In this document: piece by piece, positions 21,903 to 33,289 of the stretch
Position numbering within the stretch: position 1 is the first letter of the stretch
Layout: each line of letters begins with the position of its first letter
Origin: Aquarana catesbeiana
Lineage: Eukaryota > Chordata > Amphibia > Anura > Ranidae
Length of the DNA stretch: 64,000 nucleotides
Assembly: GCF_042186555.1 (NCBI RefSeq)
Contig: NC_133326.1
Span: 94,461,288-94,525,287, forward strand
Direction of reading: 5' to 3'
Notes under the pieces: generated by a model
Database searches by the model: none
Told to the model about the DNA's origin: nothing
Seen by the model: the letters and a program-made list of their open reading frames with translations, nothing else
Position numbers and translations under genes: made by a program

Positions 21903-22108
21903 GAAAAAACTAGCTAAAAAAATGGACATTTTAGGCACACGGGTAAGTCGTCTAAAAATAATAAGTTGTTTTTATTTGGTAAGCAGTTGATTAAAAAAAT
22001 ATATGTATAACATATAAATACATATGAAATTCATAGGAAATGTTGTTATAAGCCCCACACACAAGCTTTGACACCACTTATTGTAGTCCCACGGTATAGT
22101 AATACATT

Positions 22109-22520
22109 ATTATTATTATTATTATACAGGATTTATATAGCGCCAACCGTTTACGTAGCGCTTTACAACTTGAGGGTAGACAGTACAAATACAATACACT
22201 TTAATACAGTAGGAATCAGAGGGCCCTGCTCCTTAGAGCCTACAATCTAAGAGGGAAGGTCAAGAGATACAAGAGGTAATAACTGTGGGTGATGTGCTGA
22301 TTGAGAAGATAAATGCACAGTTGTTAGGTGGGGGCTAGATAGGCTTCTCTGAAGAGATGAGTTTTCAGGGATCGTCTGAAAGTGGATAAAGTAGGAGAAA
22401 ATCGGACGGATTGGGGTAGAGCATTCCAGAGGATGGGAGAGGCTCTGAAGAAGTCCTGAAGGCAAGCATGGGATGAGGTGACAAGGGAGTTTGAGAGCAG
22501 GAGGTCTTGGGAGGAGCGGA
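22109..22520 (-). mobile_element. Rex1/L2 (CR1-superfamily) LINE 3' end, 5-bp target duplication
   Basis: A TAA-type microsatellite tail lies at 22109, and the minus strand encodes the C-terminus of the LINE protein (LRSSQDLLLSNSLVTSSHA, ASPILWNALPQSV). ACATT flanks it at 22104-22108 and 22521-22525. The other arm of the surrounding palindrome shows the uninterrupted sequence near 22796. The same tail occurs on the plus strand at 30.04-30.75 kb. Confidence 0.9.
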
Positions 22521-22623
22521 GACATTCAAATGGACAACAATATAGAGTTCCAGAAGTACTATCCAAGTAAAGGAGAAATACTATGGGTCAGGGTGTGTAT
22601 CCAGGTACAAAATTCATTCAGTC

Positions 22624-22663
22624 GCTCGACATGTTGCGCGTATGGAAATGCTTCTTCGGGAGC
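22624..22663 (-). ncRNA. Hammerhead-like motif, degraded, in palindrome loop
   Basis: On the minus strand stem I strands GCTC (22663-22660) and GAGC (22627-22624) pair perfectly. Box 1 reads CCGAAGA (one change from CTGAAGA). Box 2 reads GCAA (one change from GAAA). Stem III is the palindrome ACATGT, followed by the cleavable C of GTC. Stem II is weak (GC/GC plus U-A). Two core changes make it likely inactive. Confidence 0.5.
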
Positions 22664-23109
22664 ATAACCGTTGTGTAATTGTCAGAAGCAAGAAAATTAG
22701 TGTAGTATAAACTACCCACAGTATTACACACCCTGACCCACAGTATTTCTTCTTTACTTGGATAGTACTTCGGGAACTCTATATTGTTGTCCGTTTGAAT
22801 GTATTACTATACTGTGGGACTACAATAAGTGGTGTCAAAGCTTGTGTGTGGGGCTTATTACAAAATTTCTTATGAATTTTATACGTATTTATATGTTATA
22901 CGTGTATTTTTTTAATCAACTGCTTACCAAATAAAAACAACTTATTATTTTTAGACGACTTACCCGTGTGCCTAAAAAGTTAATTTTTTTTGCTAGTTTT
23001 TTCCATTGCCCACTATTGGGACACAGCACACTGTTATCTGTACACTCACAGTGTCACCCTGTGAGTGTACATAGTAACTAGCATCTTCTTTTCTCCCACA
23101 AAGCATATG

Positions 23110-23389
23110 CTTTGTCGTATCTAGATTATGTTGTAATTTTTAGTCTTGACTGAGATTCCCATCTTCAGAACATCCAGGCAGTTCTAGATTTCATTCATAA
23201 TGGCTTGTTAACAGCCAAACAAATGCATGATAGGCCTGGAAGTTGCCCAGTATCTGGGCTACAGCATTGGGCGGGGGTTCTATAAAGCCTCTAACAAGCA
23301 AGATTAAAGCAAATAAAAGTTGCCCCCAGCCAGTGTCAAAAACCAGGTTAGAACCTTTCAAGGGCTTGTAGGATGCTATCAGAGGTTTG
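23110..23389 (+). pseudogene. Ty3/gypsy reverse transcriptase, continued
   Basis: Right after the target duplication the frame resumes with AYALSYLDYVVIFS, matching the gypsy AYLDDVVIFS motif with the second Asp changed to Tyr. It continues through a QAVLDF stretch and TFQGLVGCYQRF. The sequence breaks at GAGGTTTG (23382-23389), where the Penelope-like element inserted, and resumes at 26665. Both RT catalytic positions are damaged across the two pieces. Confidence 0.85.
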
Positions 23390-26012
23390 GTTATAAAACC
23401 CTTGAGGTACTGCAATTCATACATCGTTTAATGGAATATCCTTTGCCCATCCACATCAGTAAAGTTATCTGTGCACTCCACAAATGTGGCAAGGGAACAT
23501 GCCCCTTGGCAGGGACAGTTCTGATAGCCAATTACTCGATGGAGTGCGCACCATCTCTGAATGAATCAGATTGTCTCTGAGGTTTCTAGCTCTTCTTGAC
23601 AAAAGCAATGTTAGAGTCCCCACAATTTGAGACAAATCATTCGATTTATTTAGAATATGCCAGTGCTTGGCCAAAACAGACCGAACCTCATTCCAATGAG
23701 ATCCATATTGAGTAATAATACAGACTGGGGATGACTGAGGTAAGGGGGATAAAGCAACCTGTGGTTTGATAAGGTTTTGATAGGGTGCCCGTCTGATCAT
23801 TTTATGTGAGTAACCTCTATTTCTAAACCTCCGATAGAGATCTTCAGTTTTAAATCAATAACCTACTTCATCTGAACAATTCCTACGAATACGGAGGAAC
23901 TGGCCTATGGGAATTCCCCTAATAAGTGATGGAGGGTGATGACTGGAGGCCAAAAGCAGTGTATTAGCAGCTGTCTCCTTTCTAAACATTCTTGTCTCAA
24001 GTTTGCCTTTGCAGATAGGTATGGACAAGTCTATAAAATATAGTTTTTGGGTACTGAAGGTGTAGGTGAGTCTAATATTTCTTTCACTGATGTTCAATTC
24101 AGAAATTAATTAATGTAGCTCTTCTAAATTTCCTGCCCCAAATAACCAAAACATTGTCCATATATCTTAGGCAGAGACTTACATGGCGAAGATACATTGA
24201 CGAGCAATATACATCACTCTCCTCCCACCATCCAAGATGGAGGCAGGCATACGCAGGTGCCCATAGTGCCCCCATGGAAGTCCTCCGGATTTGCTGGAAA
24301 TAGATTCCAGAAAACTGGAAACAATTATGGGTAAGAGCGAAATCAAGTGGCTACAATATGAATTAATTTTGTGAACCCATATTGGGGTATTTTTCCTCCA
24401 GGAAATGAGCTACTGCCATCAAGCTGCATTGGTGAGGGATGGAGGTGTAGAGGGACTCAACATCAATATCAACCAGTATTGCCCCCTCCTGCACCTCCAA
24501 CTAGGCTATCCTTTAAAGGACATCCCTGGTGTCCTGGACAAAGGATGGCAACTCCTTAACCATCCCCCCGATCAGAGCATCCAAAGAATTGGCCAATCCG
24601 TTCAAGTAGACCTCTAATAGCCAAAATTATTGGTCTTCCAGGAGGTCTAGTCAGACTTTTATGGACCTCTGGGATCACATATATAGTGGGTGTACTGAAA
24701 TCCTTTACTGTAAGGAAATTCAGCTCCTTCCTAGTAAGTAATTGTGCTTCAAAGGCTAATTGAAGTTTTAAATTTAAGGAGCTAACTATCCCTGGAAAGG
24801 GGTTGGACATGAGTTTGAAGTTTGAGTTTGAAGTTGATTGATCACCCAATTGTCTCATAATTTCTTGTTCATAGTCCTGCTCAGAGGAGGAACAAATTCC
24901 CTCTTTTGTTACTAGACTTTATGATTAAATTAGGTGCCTCACTTAGTTCTTTAAGTGCCAAGCGTTCGTCTGGAGGAGGTTATCATTGGTTAATTTTTCC
25001 CAGTTGATCCTATTAAGATCTTCCTGGACCAAGTCAAGGAAAATCCCAATCCACTGGTTATTCCTAAATTGCGGCAACTTAGTAGATCTAATGTTGAGAT
25101 GAGCTTGTCTCTTCCATGGATCCTGTACAGGAATCTCATCATCTGAGTCCGTAGAGGAATCTCCCATCAAGGAGACAAGGTCATCTATGGCCTGTTGTTC
25201 CCTGGCACCCTGGGGCAATCCCTGATCGTTAAGGTCACTAGATGTGCCTGAATATACAAGTCTGAAGTATACCTTCCTAAGGAAAAGATAGATGTCCTTA
25301 AAAACCTCAAAATGGTTCATCCGATTGGATGGTGAAAAGGACGGAGCAGTCGTATATATCTATCCTGTAGATTAAAATCAGAGAGATTGATAATCTCCAT
25401 GGTGTCCATATCACCATTCGCAGACCTCACATCTCCCTTTCCAACATCTACATGTGTTTTTGACTCCTCGTAATTGTTTTGTTCGATTCTTTTTGTTTTC
25501 CTCCTCCTCTGCCTTTTCCATTTCGATTGTTTAATCCCTTGTCCATTACAGGTAATTTCAGAATTCCAAATATTAGGAGGGTTTCATGTAGATGGGGGAT
25601 TTCTCCCTCTAAAAAGCTCTAAAAGCTCACAGGTCGAAAATCATCTCCATCACTTTCTGATGAAGTCAAAGCCCCATTGGATGAGGAATGTGGGCCAATT
25701 GGCAGTTGAATCAAAAATCTCTCCGCGTGCCCAATCATCCAAGTCACGTTTGAACTTGGACTGTTTGGTCAGTCAAAGGTTTTTTTGGACTTTGTCAATT
25801 TCCTTTTTCAGGAGTTCAATATGCTTGTCAAATTCAGGTTTATCCTTATGCAGTTCAAGAAGTTTCATGCTTTCCTCAATCTGATTTTTTAAGTCTGCTA
25901 GCTGTCTTGATTCTTCCTCAATGAGTTTCATAACCGCCAGACACTGGGAAATACATAGATCCTTCCAGTCATTTAAGAATTGCTCAGTACGGAGATGTTG
26001 TGCTGGGATCAC
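23390..26012 (-). pseudogene. PLE reverse transcriptase pseudogene
   Basis: The N-terminus (26012-25773) is a coiled coil (LADLKNQIEESMKLLELHKD). Further pieces are at 25320-24943 and 24858-24556, the latter with TPTIYVIPEVHKS and PPGRPIILAIRGL. The RT palm at about 24480-24140 includes MGALWAPAYACLHLGWWEE and RYMDNVLVIWG. The last corresponds to Y-x-D-D, here YMDN. 24097-23855 has FIDLSIPICKG and LLLASSHHPPSL. 23800-23390 has SRRARNLRDNL and the Cys-containing linker to GIY-YIG (YSIKRCMNCST). The endonuclease is absent. Multiple stops and frameshifts break it. Motif order fits PLEs, which prime from chromosomal ends or nicks. Confidence 0.88.
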
Positions 26013-26664
26013 TCATTCACGGAGCCCCTGCAGTATCATTCGGTTACTGACATAAGACTCAAGGGAAGAGATGTCCCATTTACGGTTAAGAAATTTCACA
26101 GTAAGCTTTTTATGTTGTTTAAATAGCCCCTTAATTAAGTCATTATCTGTAGGTGTGAATTCACGGGGCTCCTGTGAAAGCATTGCCCAAATTCCTCCTC
26201 TATCTCCTCACCAATAGCAAATGCCATTAAAATTGACTGAGTTGCCGTGGATGTTCAGTACACACAATAATTGAGAGTGGTGAAGGTTTAACAAAGTCCA
26301 ATATTCAATAGAGTAATCAAGTGGTTCCCTTAAGAACAGATCCAAAGGTGATCCTATGCTATATGTAAAAAATGTAATGATAAAAAAGGGAATGAAAACA
26401 TCACTTTAAAAAATTTGAAAAGCTAATACATAACCAACTCACTCCTATTAAGGGATGGGGGATCCCAGAGCCAATTGCAATCTGTGAAGAAAATTAAACT
26501 AAGGAACCAAAGTTAGAAGGATGTCTTTAAAAGGAAACAAACTGTGGTGTAAGTATCAAAAAACAATATTTATTAGTACAATTTACAAAAAAATCCCAAA
26601 ATTGCAGCCTTCACCACACCATCATAAAACCATTCATGACAATGTTGTCAGGAACTAAAAAACT
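23390..26664 (-). mobile_element. Penelope-like retroelement (PLE), truncated before its endonuclease
   Basis: GAGGTTTG at 23382-23389 and 26665-26672 flanks it and marks a target duplication. Joining the flanks restores the gypsy frame (QRF-VPKFA). The minus strand encodes a degraded PLE protein from about 26012 down to 23390. The insertion ends exactly at the start of the GIY-YIG region, so it lacks a 3' end, the opposite of ordinary 5' truncation. Sequence from 26020 to 26664 is non-coding and may be the PLE terminal repeat; I saw no hammerhead motif there. Confidence 0.85.
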
Positions 26665-27130
26665 GAGGTTTGTGCCTAAGTTTGCTATTATAGCAGTTCC
26701 ACTAATGGATTTCACCAAGGGGACAATTCCAGCATGATGAAATGGAAGCAGACAAAGCTTTTGTGTAAAGAACCAGTTTTAATCATCCCAACTTCAATCA
26801 ACAATTTCTTGTACAAAAATATGCATCTAATATTGGCCTAAGAATAGTTCTGTCCAAGGAGATTAAAAGGAAGGACATCCAGAAGCACACTTCAGCCAAA
26901 ACTAACCCTTGCAGAGAGGAACTATTCAATAGTGAAAAGGGAATTTCTGGCCATAAAGAGGATACTAGAGTGACAGAGGTCTCAACTTTTGGGCAGACAA
27001 ATCTGACTGATTACAGACCATTTTCCACTGTAGTGAGTTGCTTGGAACAAACAGAACAATGCAAAATCACAAGATGTTTTTTGCCTCTGCACAACTTTCA
27101 TGTAGAACACAGGCAATGGACCAAGCAAGG
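26665..27130 (+). pseudogene. Ty3/gypsy RT thumb and RNase H part
   Basis: After the GAGGTTTG duplication the plus strand reads VPKFAIIAVPLMDFTKGT, EPVLIIPTSINNFL, then RNase H motifs ERNYSIVKREFLAIKRIL and LITDHFPLQ, and ends with a degraded NFHVEHR. These follow gypsy RT thumb and RNase H order. Stops and frameshifts are frequent. No integrase was recognised beyond 27130. Confidence 0.87.
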
Positions 27131-28480
27131 AAATGCCAATGGATAATCACATATCCACTGTATGTTGGCAATGTTGGCAAAATGTCCTCCTTTCTACAGG
27201 CCTGATTTGGGGTATTGGGGGGGGGGTAGGATGTGCATGGTGTGTATTTGCCACCTGGGTTGAGGACAAACTGGTCTCTGGTCTCACAGCCCATAAACTT
27301 TTAAAGCTTTGGGTGCAATAAAGCCTTCGTTCCTAGCTCCACTTCATACCTGTTAGCCAAATCTCATATGTCATACCATTGTCATGTAATCTGTACAAGG
27401 AAAATGTCAACTGTTGCTTACGGATGTCAAAAAGAATTTTTTTTATTTTTTTTTGTATACAGCACTGGGATTGATCATTTGATTATAACAAGCAATATTG
27501 TAATTTCTGCAGGAAGACTATGTTTCTGCTTATCTCAGTATTCAGAAACTGGTTAGGAAGTTTTCTAAAATGTTTGCTATGTATAGAAGGATTACTAACT
27601 TTTTTACCAGAGCAAAAGTGGTGTTTCACTTTAACTATACTATAAATTAAAATGACACATGATGTGTACATTTGTAGGATTCAGCACTATGTTCTAAAAC
27701 ATGACTATTTATTATAATACAATTCAAAATAGTGAAAAAAATCTCCATATTGTGTTTCAATAAACATTAGGCAAATATTAAATCCTAAAGCATTATACTA
27801 TTTCAAATATGGCTTGGAGCACAATAAAAAGCTTTTAAAATGTCAAATATAAACACAGGTGAGAGTAATGTATGTTTAAATACTTAACGTCTGAACCAAA
27901 AGTATTTAGCATATATACAATTTGTCTATCAAATTTTGGCTTCTAATTTTCAACATTGCAAACAGCACAAAATAAGAATGAACATTAGAGGTTGTTTGTT
28001 CCATAGTTTTATTATTCGCTGAATCAGGAAGAACTTATTGATCTAACACATCATAAAATGATTTGTCTGTTGATGGCAATAATTAAATTATGACAGATAA
28101 ATGTTTTTAAATAGAACATTAAGCTGAAAATATAATCCTTGCACTTTTAGGGGTCCAATAAAAGTGGCATAGTTCTGCTGAGTCTGTCAGTGATTGGATT
28201 AATACAAATAAAAACTCTCTTTGAATGCATCCACTTTAAATGATTATTGGCAGCATATAGACGCACAACACGGTAGAGTGAAAACATTTTCATGCAGCTT
28301 TCAGCTACAGAATCAGATAAATAAATAAAGGCATTAGAAGTGCAAATTCTTCATAATGGATTACTTATCAAAGGCAGTATTGATTTTAAAGATAAAGCAA
28401 TATTTGAACTGTTTTACAACACTGCTATATGGCTGCTTATATCAAAAAATATAAAGTACTGTCAGTGCATTACCCTAAAG
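27131..28480. other. Unassigned, increasingly AT-rich
   Basis: 27131-27360 has a G9 run and an AATAAAG phrase and could be a gypsy remnant or LTR, but no second LTR was found. 27361-28480 shows no gene, RNA or repeat structure I recognise. Confidence 0.5.
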
Positions 28481-29381
28481 CAGTGGTCCCCAAACTGAGG
28501 CCCGTGGGCCAGATGTCACCTTTTGCTTGCTTATATCTGGCCCTTGGGGCACTATTTCTCCCACCGACACCAATGATGGATCACTATTCCTCCCACTGAT
28601 ACCAATGATGGAGCACTATTTCTCCCACTGACACCAGTGATGGAGCACTATTCCTCCCATTGACACCAGTGATGGAGTACTACTCCTCCCGCTGACACCG
28701 ATGGTGGGGCACTATTCCTTCCACTAATATACACGATGGAACACTATTCCTCCTACTGACACCAATGGTGGAGCACTATTCCTCCAACTGACACGATCAA
28801 TGGGGTACTATTCTTTGCTCTATTAATATAAATGACGGAACACTTTTCCTCTCACTGACAGCAATGACAGGGCACTATTCCTCCCAATGACACCAATGAT
28901 AGGGTACTATTCCTTACACTGACCCCAATGATGGGACACGATTTCTTCTACTAACACCAACAATGTGGCACTATTTTTTCCACTAATATAAATGATGGAA
29001 CCCTATTCCTCCCACTGACAACAATGATGGAGCACGATTCATTCCACTGACACCAATGATGGGGCACTACTCCTTCCACTGACACCAATGATGGGGCACT
29101 ATTCCTTCCACTGACACCAATGAGGGGTCACTATAGCTCTCACTAATAACAATGTTGGAATACTGTTCCTCTCATTAATACCAATGATGGAGCACCATTC
29201 TCCTCCTAATGACTACAGGCACTATGTAACTTTTTTACTTCACTGGCCACTACGCCTGAGGCATTGATTACTCCCACTAATGCTTGGGCATTTTCTATTC
29301 ACACTGGTTCCAGTCACCACCCCCCCCAAGGTCTGAAGAAGAGTACACTGGCCCCTTGCCTAGAAAGTTTGGAGATCCCTG
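28481..29381. mobile_element. Charlie-type hAT MITE with internal minisatellite
   Basis: The ends are CAGTGGTCCCCAAACT and AGTTTGGAGATCCCTG, inverted repeats matching at 12 of 16 positions. Flanking 8-mers CCCTAAAG and CCCAAGAC match at 5 of 8, a decayed target duplication. The middle (about 28540-29210) is a degenerate ~38-bp tandem array built on GGAGCACTATTCCTCCCACT and GACACCAATGAT. Non-coding. Confidence 0.85.
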
Positions 29382-29389
29382 CCCAAGAC

Positions 29390-29640
29390 CTAGGTTCACA
29401 CTATTGCAGCTGCAGAAATTAATGTAAATTGCTCGCATTCCCGAAGCCAAAACGCGCTGCTCTGTAGCAGGGTTGCCCAAAATTCTTAATGGCACCACCA
29501 CGCATAAGAAAACATTGCATGTTTTTATGTGCATGAAACCACATGGTGCCAGAGCACACTGCAGGAAACGCAAGTACAGCAGCCCACTTTTTGTACCTGC
29601 ACAAACGCAGGCCGCACCACCCGCAACAGTGTGAACCTAG
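29390..29640. mobile_element. Short MITE with CTAGGTTCACACT ends
   Basis: CTAGGTTCACACTATTGC on the left pairs with GCAACAGTGTGAACCTAG on the right, 17 of 18 bases. It lies directly beside the hAT MITE. Target duplication not resolved. Resembles Harbinger-type frog MITEs. Confidence 0.75.
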
Positions 29641-30039
29641 CCTAACAGGGCAGAGAAAGGTATTGTTCTTTTTGTAACATGTTTAAAATTCAATGTGGTT
29701 CCCATGTGTTCATAAAGCATGGTGCTGTACTGTGCTGCCACTTTTTCAGGCAGTACTAAGACCCCATGATCTGTAGCTCTACTTTTGTTGTGGACTCCTG
29801 GAGCCATAGTAAAGATATTTGTGTTTTTTATATCAATTGTTTCATCAGTGTGTGTTATATATAATGCTTTGTTGAAATTCTAAACTGTCATAGTGAAATT
29901 ACATTTAGGAGCAGAAGTATACCCCAAGGTAGTTAGACTGATTTACTAAAGGAGTTAAGAATGTTCACACAATTATTTTTATGAAATTTCACTTCAATTA
30001 TCCAATCAGTGATTCGACCCTTCCAGAATTTGACCCTTC
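29641..30039. other. Unassigned
   Basis: No gene or repeat structure recognised; ordinary AT-rich intron-like sequence. Confidence 0.5.
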
Positions 30040-30745
30040 CTGACTAATGACACCACAAAGCAACTGATTCACTCCTTGATTATTTCCTGCCTTGACTACT
30101 GCAACTCTCTCCCTAATGGCCTAACCTTACGCAGGCTATCCCCCTTTCAGTCTATTATGAATGCTGCTGCTAGACTAACACACCTCACTAACTGATTCGT
30201 GACTGCTGCTCCTCTCTGCCAATCCCTTCACTGGCTTCCCCTACCCCACCGTATAAAATTCAAAATTCTAACCACAACATACAAGGCCATCCACAACATC
30301 GCCCCCAGCTACACCACCAACCTCATCTGCAGATGTCACCCAAATCGTCCCCTCCGCTCCTCCCAAGACCTCCTGCTCTCTAGCTCCCTTGTTACCTCCT
30401 CTCATGCTCGTCGTCAGGACTTCTCCGGAGCCTTTCCCATCCTCTGGAATTCCCTGCCCCGGTATATCTGATCAGCCCCTAACCTGTCCACCTTTAGGAG
30501 ATCCCTGAAAACTCACTTATTCAGGGAAGCCTATCCCATACCCACCTAACAACCCCATCAAATCATTCCCCGCATCTATTACCTTTTGCACCACCACCCC
30601 CTCCCTTTAGAATGTAAGCTCTATGAGCAGAGCCCCCCTGTCCCTTCGGTGTTGAACTGTACTGTAATTGTGCTGTCCCCCCTCTACATTGTAAAGCGCT
30701 GCGTAAACTGTTGGCGCTATATAAATCGTTAATAATAATAATAAT
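30040..30745 (+). mobile_element. Rex1/L2 LINE 3' end
   Basis: The plus strand encodes the C-terminus of a CR1-superfamily LINE protein: IISCLDYCNSLPNGLTL, LHWLPLPHRIKFKILTTTYK, SSQDLLLSSSLVTSSHA, FPILWNSLPRYI. The 3' UTR has GTAAAGCGCTGCGTAAACTG and GGCGCTATATAAATCG and ends in an AATAAT microsatellite. An in-frame stop (TGA before the LHWLP block) and 5' truncation make it dead. It shares the tail with the minus-strand copy at 22.1-22.5 kb. Confidence 0.92.
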
Positions 30746-30930
30746 CAGTGAGGAAAATCACTGTGTAGTTATTTCATCTGCACATGTTTGGATAAATGAA
30801 GTGAATATTCACACACACAATATTGTGTATTTCTTTTGTGTACATTTTCCGCTGATTTAGTAAATCAATATATGTATTGGGGAAATCAGCCAAAATGACT
30901 CAAAATGGCCTATTGCTCTTTCTTGTGAGA

Positions 30931-31236
30931 TTTAGTGTTACTAAACCCAACACCCTGCATTCACTATATCTAATCTCCCAAATTACACAGAACATGGAAA
31001 TGCAATTATTTTAGTAAATATAAATTGCTAAATACCTTTTCTCATTAGCAGTCCTATGACTTCTGTGAGTGTCTGGTTAAAACTTGTAGGAGGAGTTTTT
31101 ATTCTACACTGACTGTCATATGAAGCTGCAGGACCCCTGACCCTCTGTCTGGACAGTGCTGAGTGGCCCTGTGCCGATCACATGCACCCTCTCAATTAAG
31201 ACCAATTTTACTGTTGTGGGTTTAGCAACACTTTAA
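30931..31236. mobile_element. TTAA-type MITE (TAAACCC ends)
   Basis: Left TTTAGTGTTACTAAACCCAA pairs with right GGGTTTAGCAACACTTTAA. The flank is TTAG/TTAA, a decayed TTAA duplication. Non-coding. Confidence 0.78.
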
Positions 31237-32858
31237 GTCTAGTGTGCCTTTTTGACACCCACAGACATGGAGTTCATTGACCAGCACAACCAAAAACCAA
31301 TTAGATCAGGAGTCAATTATCCCAAAACTGTGACTACCTTTAGATAATAAAACAATCCTTAGGGATATACATATTTGCAAGTGGTGGTGAAAGGCCAGAA
31401 CTTACTATTTGGCATTAGGGATGAGTTTTGGGTTTGGGTCAGAAGTATGTTCAAGGCAAACCCAGCCAAAGGAATGCAGCTGTTCCCTCACTCTAATTAC
31501 CACCGGCTGCTGTAATGTTAACAGTCAGCCAGGTTCCCAAATCATGTCATTGATCAAATTTAGATTTTTTACCATATTTGGTCAGTGACTCTATCTATAA
31601 GTATCAGATTGCCACAGCACCAGAGATCTGTACTTAAGTTGCAAGAGTGGATCTTTTACACATTGGCAGTGCTAAGTCTTCATGATTGACATTGGATTTA
31701 TACCACTGAATGCCATGATTTAAGATGGAATTACATTGCTGGCCATTGTGTGGACATTCATAATATTTTTATTGTGTTTTTACTGTAATGTTATGAAAGA
31801 ACATTTTCAATTTGCTTCTTTTATTTACATTAAACTTTTTGTGGGACGGTAAGGGGTACTAATGTATCCCTATACTAATTCTCCCGGAAAGTGAATGTGT
31901 ATTATCACTTTTAAAAAATGGAAAATAAAACAGTGGAGCTTTCTCTGAACATCCACTCAGACACTTATCCAGTCATACAGCCTACCAAGGTACCCACCAA
32001 TGCTGAAAGGCATGTTTCCTGGCTGGTACAGAAAGGTAGGTCTCCCTTTATTGGCCAACCAGGATACATGACTAGATATGGGTCTTGGTGAAATGGCTAC
32101 ATCATAATGGTTTGCAAAACCAGATGTAGCTTCAAGGCACCCTCCCAAGCATGTTATTTGTTGTGCCTTTTCATTGTTGCCCTTTAAGCCACTAAAAAAC
32201 TCTCTCCCCGCTAAATGAAATTTAAACACACATTTTTTGCAATAGCACATGTTCCCTATGCCAGTTCCAAGCTCTCCATGTCCTTTTTCAACAATAGCTT
32301 AGCAGCCTTAAAAATGGTCAGAAAAAAATATATTTTGCTTCCCAAAAGACTTTACGTTGGGTTAAATGAGCAACCAGGGTCACATATATATACTTCCAGC
32401 CCCCCCCTAGTTTTCTTTGAAGAATGTTATTCATCCAGGTCATGGTATAGCTAGAACTAGTTAGTCACAATCAAACTGGACTTGTTCAGTAATGCTGAAT
32501 AAGCAGTTAAAGTAACAAGAGTAACTCAGTGAACTTAATCCAAACACTGTGGTGTATGTCAAGACAGATGCTTATTGTATAAGAACATGACACCCCGATC
32601 ATGTCCCCACAGTAATTGAATTAAGTTGACTGAGTTCCCTATGTGGCCATAAATGCTGGAGTACAGCCCGGACGTTTAGTGGAACTGAGGAAGCTACTTG
32701 GATGATCTTGTAAAGTTTCTGAAAGACAAGGAAAAACAGCAGCACAGGAGGTCTCCCAAAGTATAGTAAGTAAAAGCAATTTATAAATAGAAGCATAATA
32801 AACACACAATAGGAACACACAATGAACTCACAAGAGCAGTAGTGCATATTCGCCTTAA
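31237..32858. other. Unassigned intron-like sequence
   Basis: No recognisable gene, RNA or repeat. Open frames at 31957-32250 (minus) and 32215-32454 (plus) have no motif and are probably chance. Confidence 0.5.
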
Positions 32859-33289
32859 GGCTACTTTCACACTGAGGCATTTTCAGGCGTTAAAGGGCTA
32901 AAAATAGCACCTGTAAAGTGCCTGAAAAACGACTCCCCCCTGCAGCTCCAGTGTGAGAGCCCGAGTGCTTTCAAACTGGAGCGGTGCACTTGCAGGATGT
33001 TAGAAAAAGTCCTGCAAGCAGCATCTTTTGGGCGGTGCGGGAGCGGTGAATACACTACTCCTCCACTGCCCCTACCATTGGAATCAATGGGCATCGCTGC
33101 CAAAGTGCCTGCAAACCGTTTTGGCAGTGGCGCTTTGTGGGTGCTATTAACCTTTTATTCACCCGCCATCGGGGGTTAAAAGTGCCCCGCTAGCGGCTGA
33201 AAAGCACTGCCATTACATCAGTAAAGTGCCGCTAAAATTAGCGGCACTTTACCACTAACGCCCCCCCCTCACCCAGTGTGAAAGTAGCC
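32859..33289. mobile_element. Harbinger-like MITE
   Basis: Ends GGCTACTTTCACACTG and CAGTGTGAAAGTAGCC are perfect inverted repeats, flanked by TAA on both sides (3-bp target duplication, typical of PIF/Harbinger). The interior is GC-rich with short repeats such as AAAGTGCC. Non-coding. Confidence 0.85.

Larger units (their letters stand above)
21903..23094 (-). mobile_element. Palindromic Penelope-like non-autonomous element with 15-bp target duplication
   Basis: The 15-bp sequence CCCACAAAGCATATG flanks it at 21888-21902 and 23095-23109. Most of the insertion is a large inverted repeat: 21903-22108 plus 22521-22592 pairs with about 22724-23003, for example TAGGCACACGGGTAAGTCGT against ACGACTTACCCGTGTGCCTA. 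The ~130-bp loop holds a degraded hammerhead motif. A Rex1/L2 tail (22109-22520) interrupts the left arm. The gypsy RT is joined correctly when this insertion is removed. The Penelope-like class is inferred from the palindrome, ribozyme and target duplication. Confidence 0.75.

Noticed and set aside
25655..25720. CTGATGA in the PLE region as a sixth hammerhead
   Set aside because: No GAAA box or pairing partners follow within hammerhead spacing.
32680..32720. CTGAGGAAGC phrase as a hammerhead
   Set aside because: No GAAA box, no palindromic stem III, no stem I partner.
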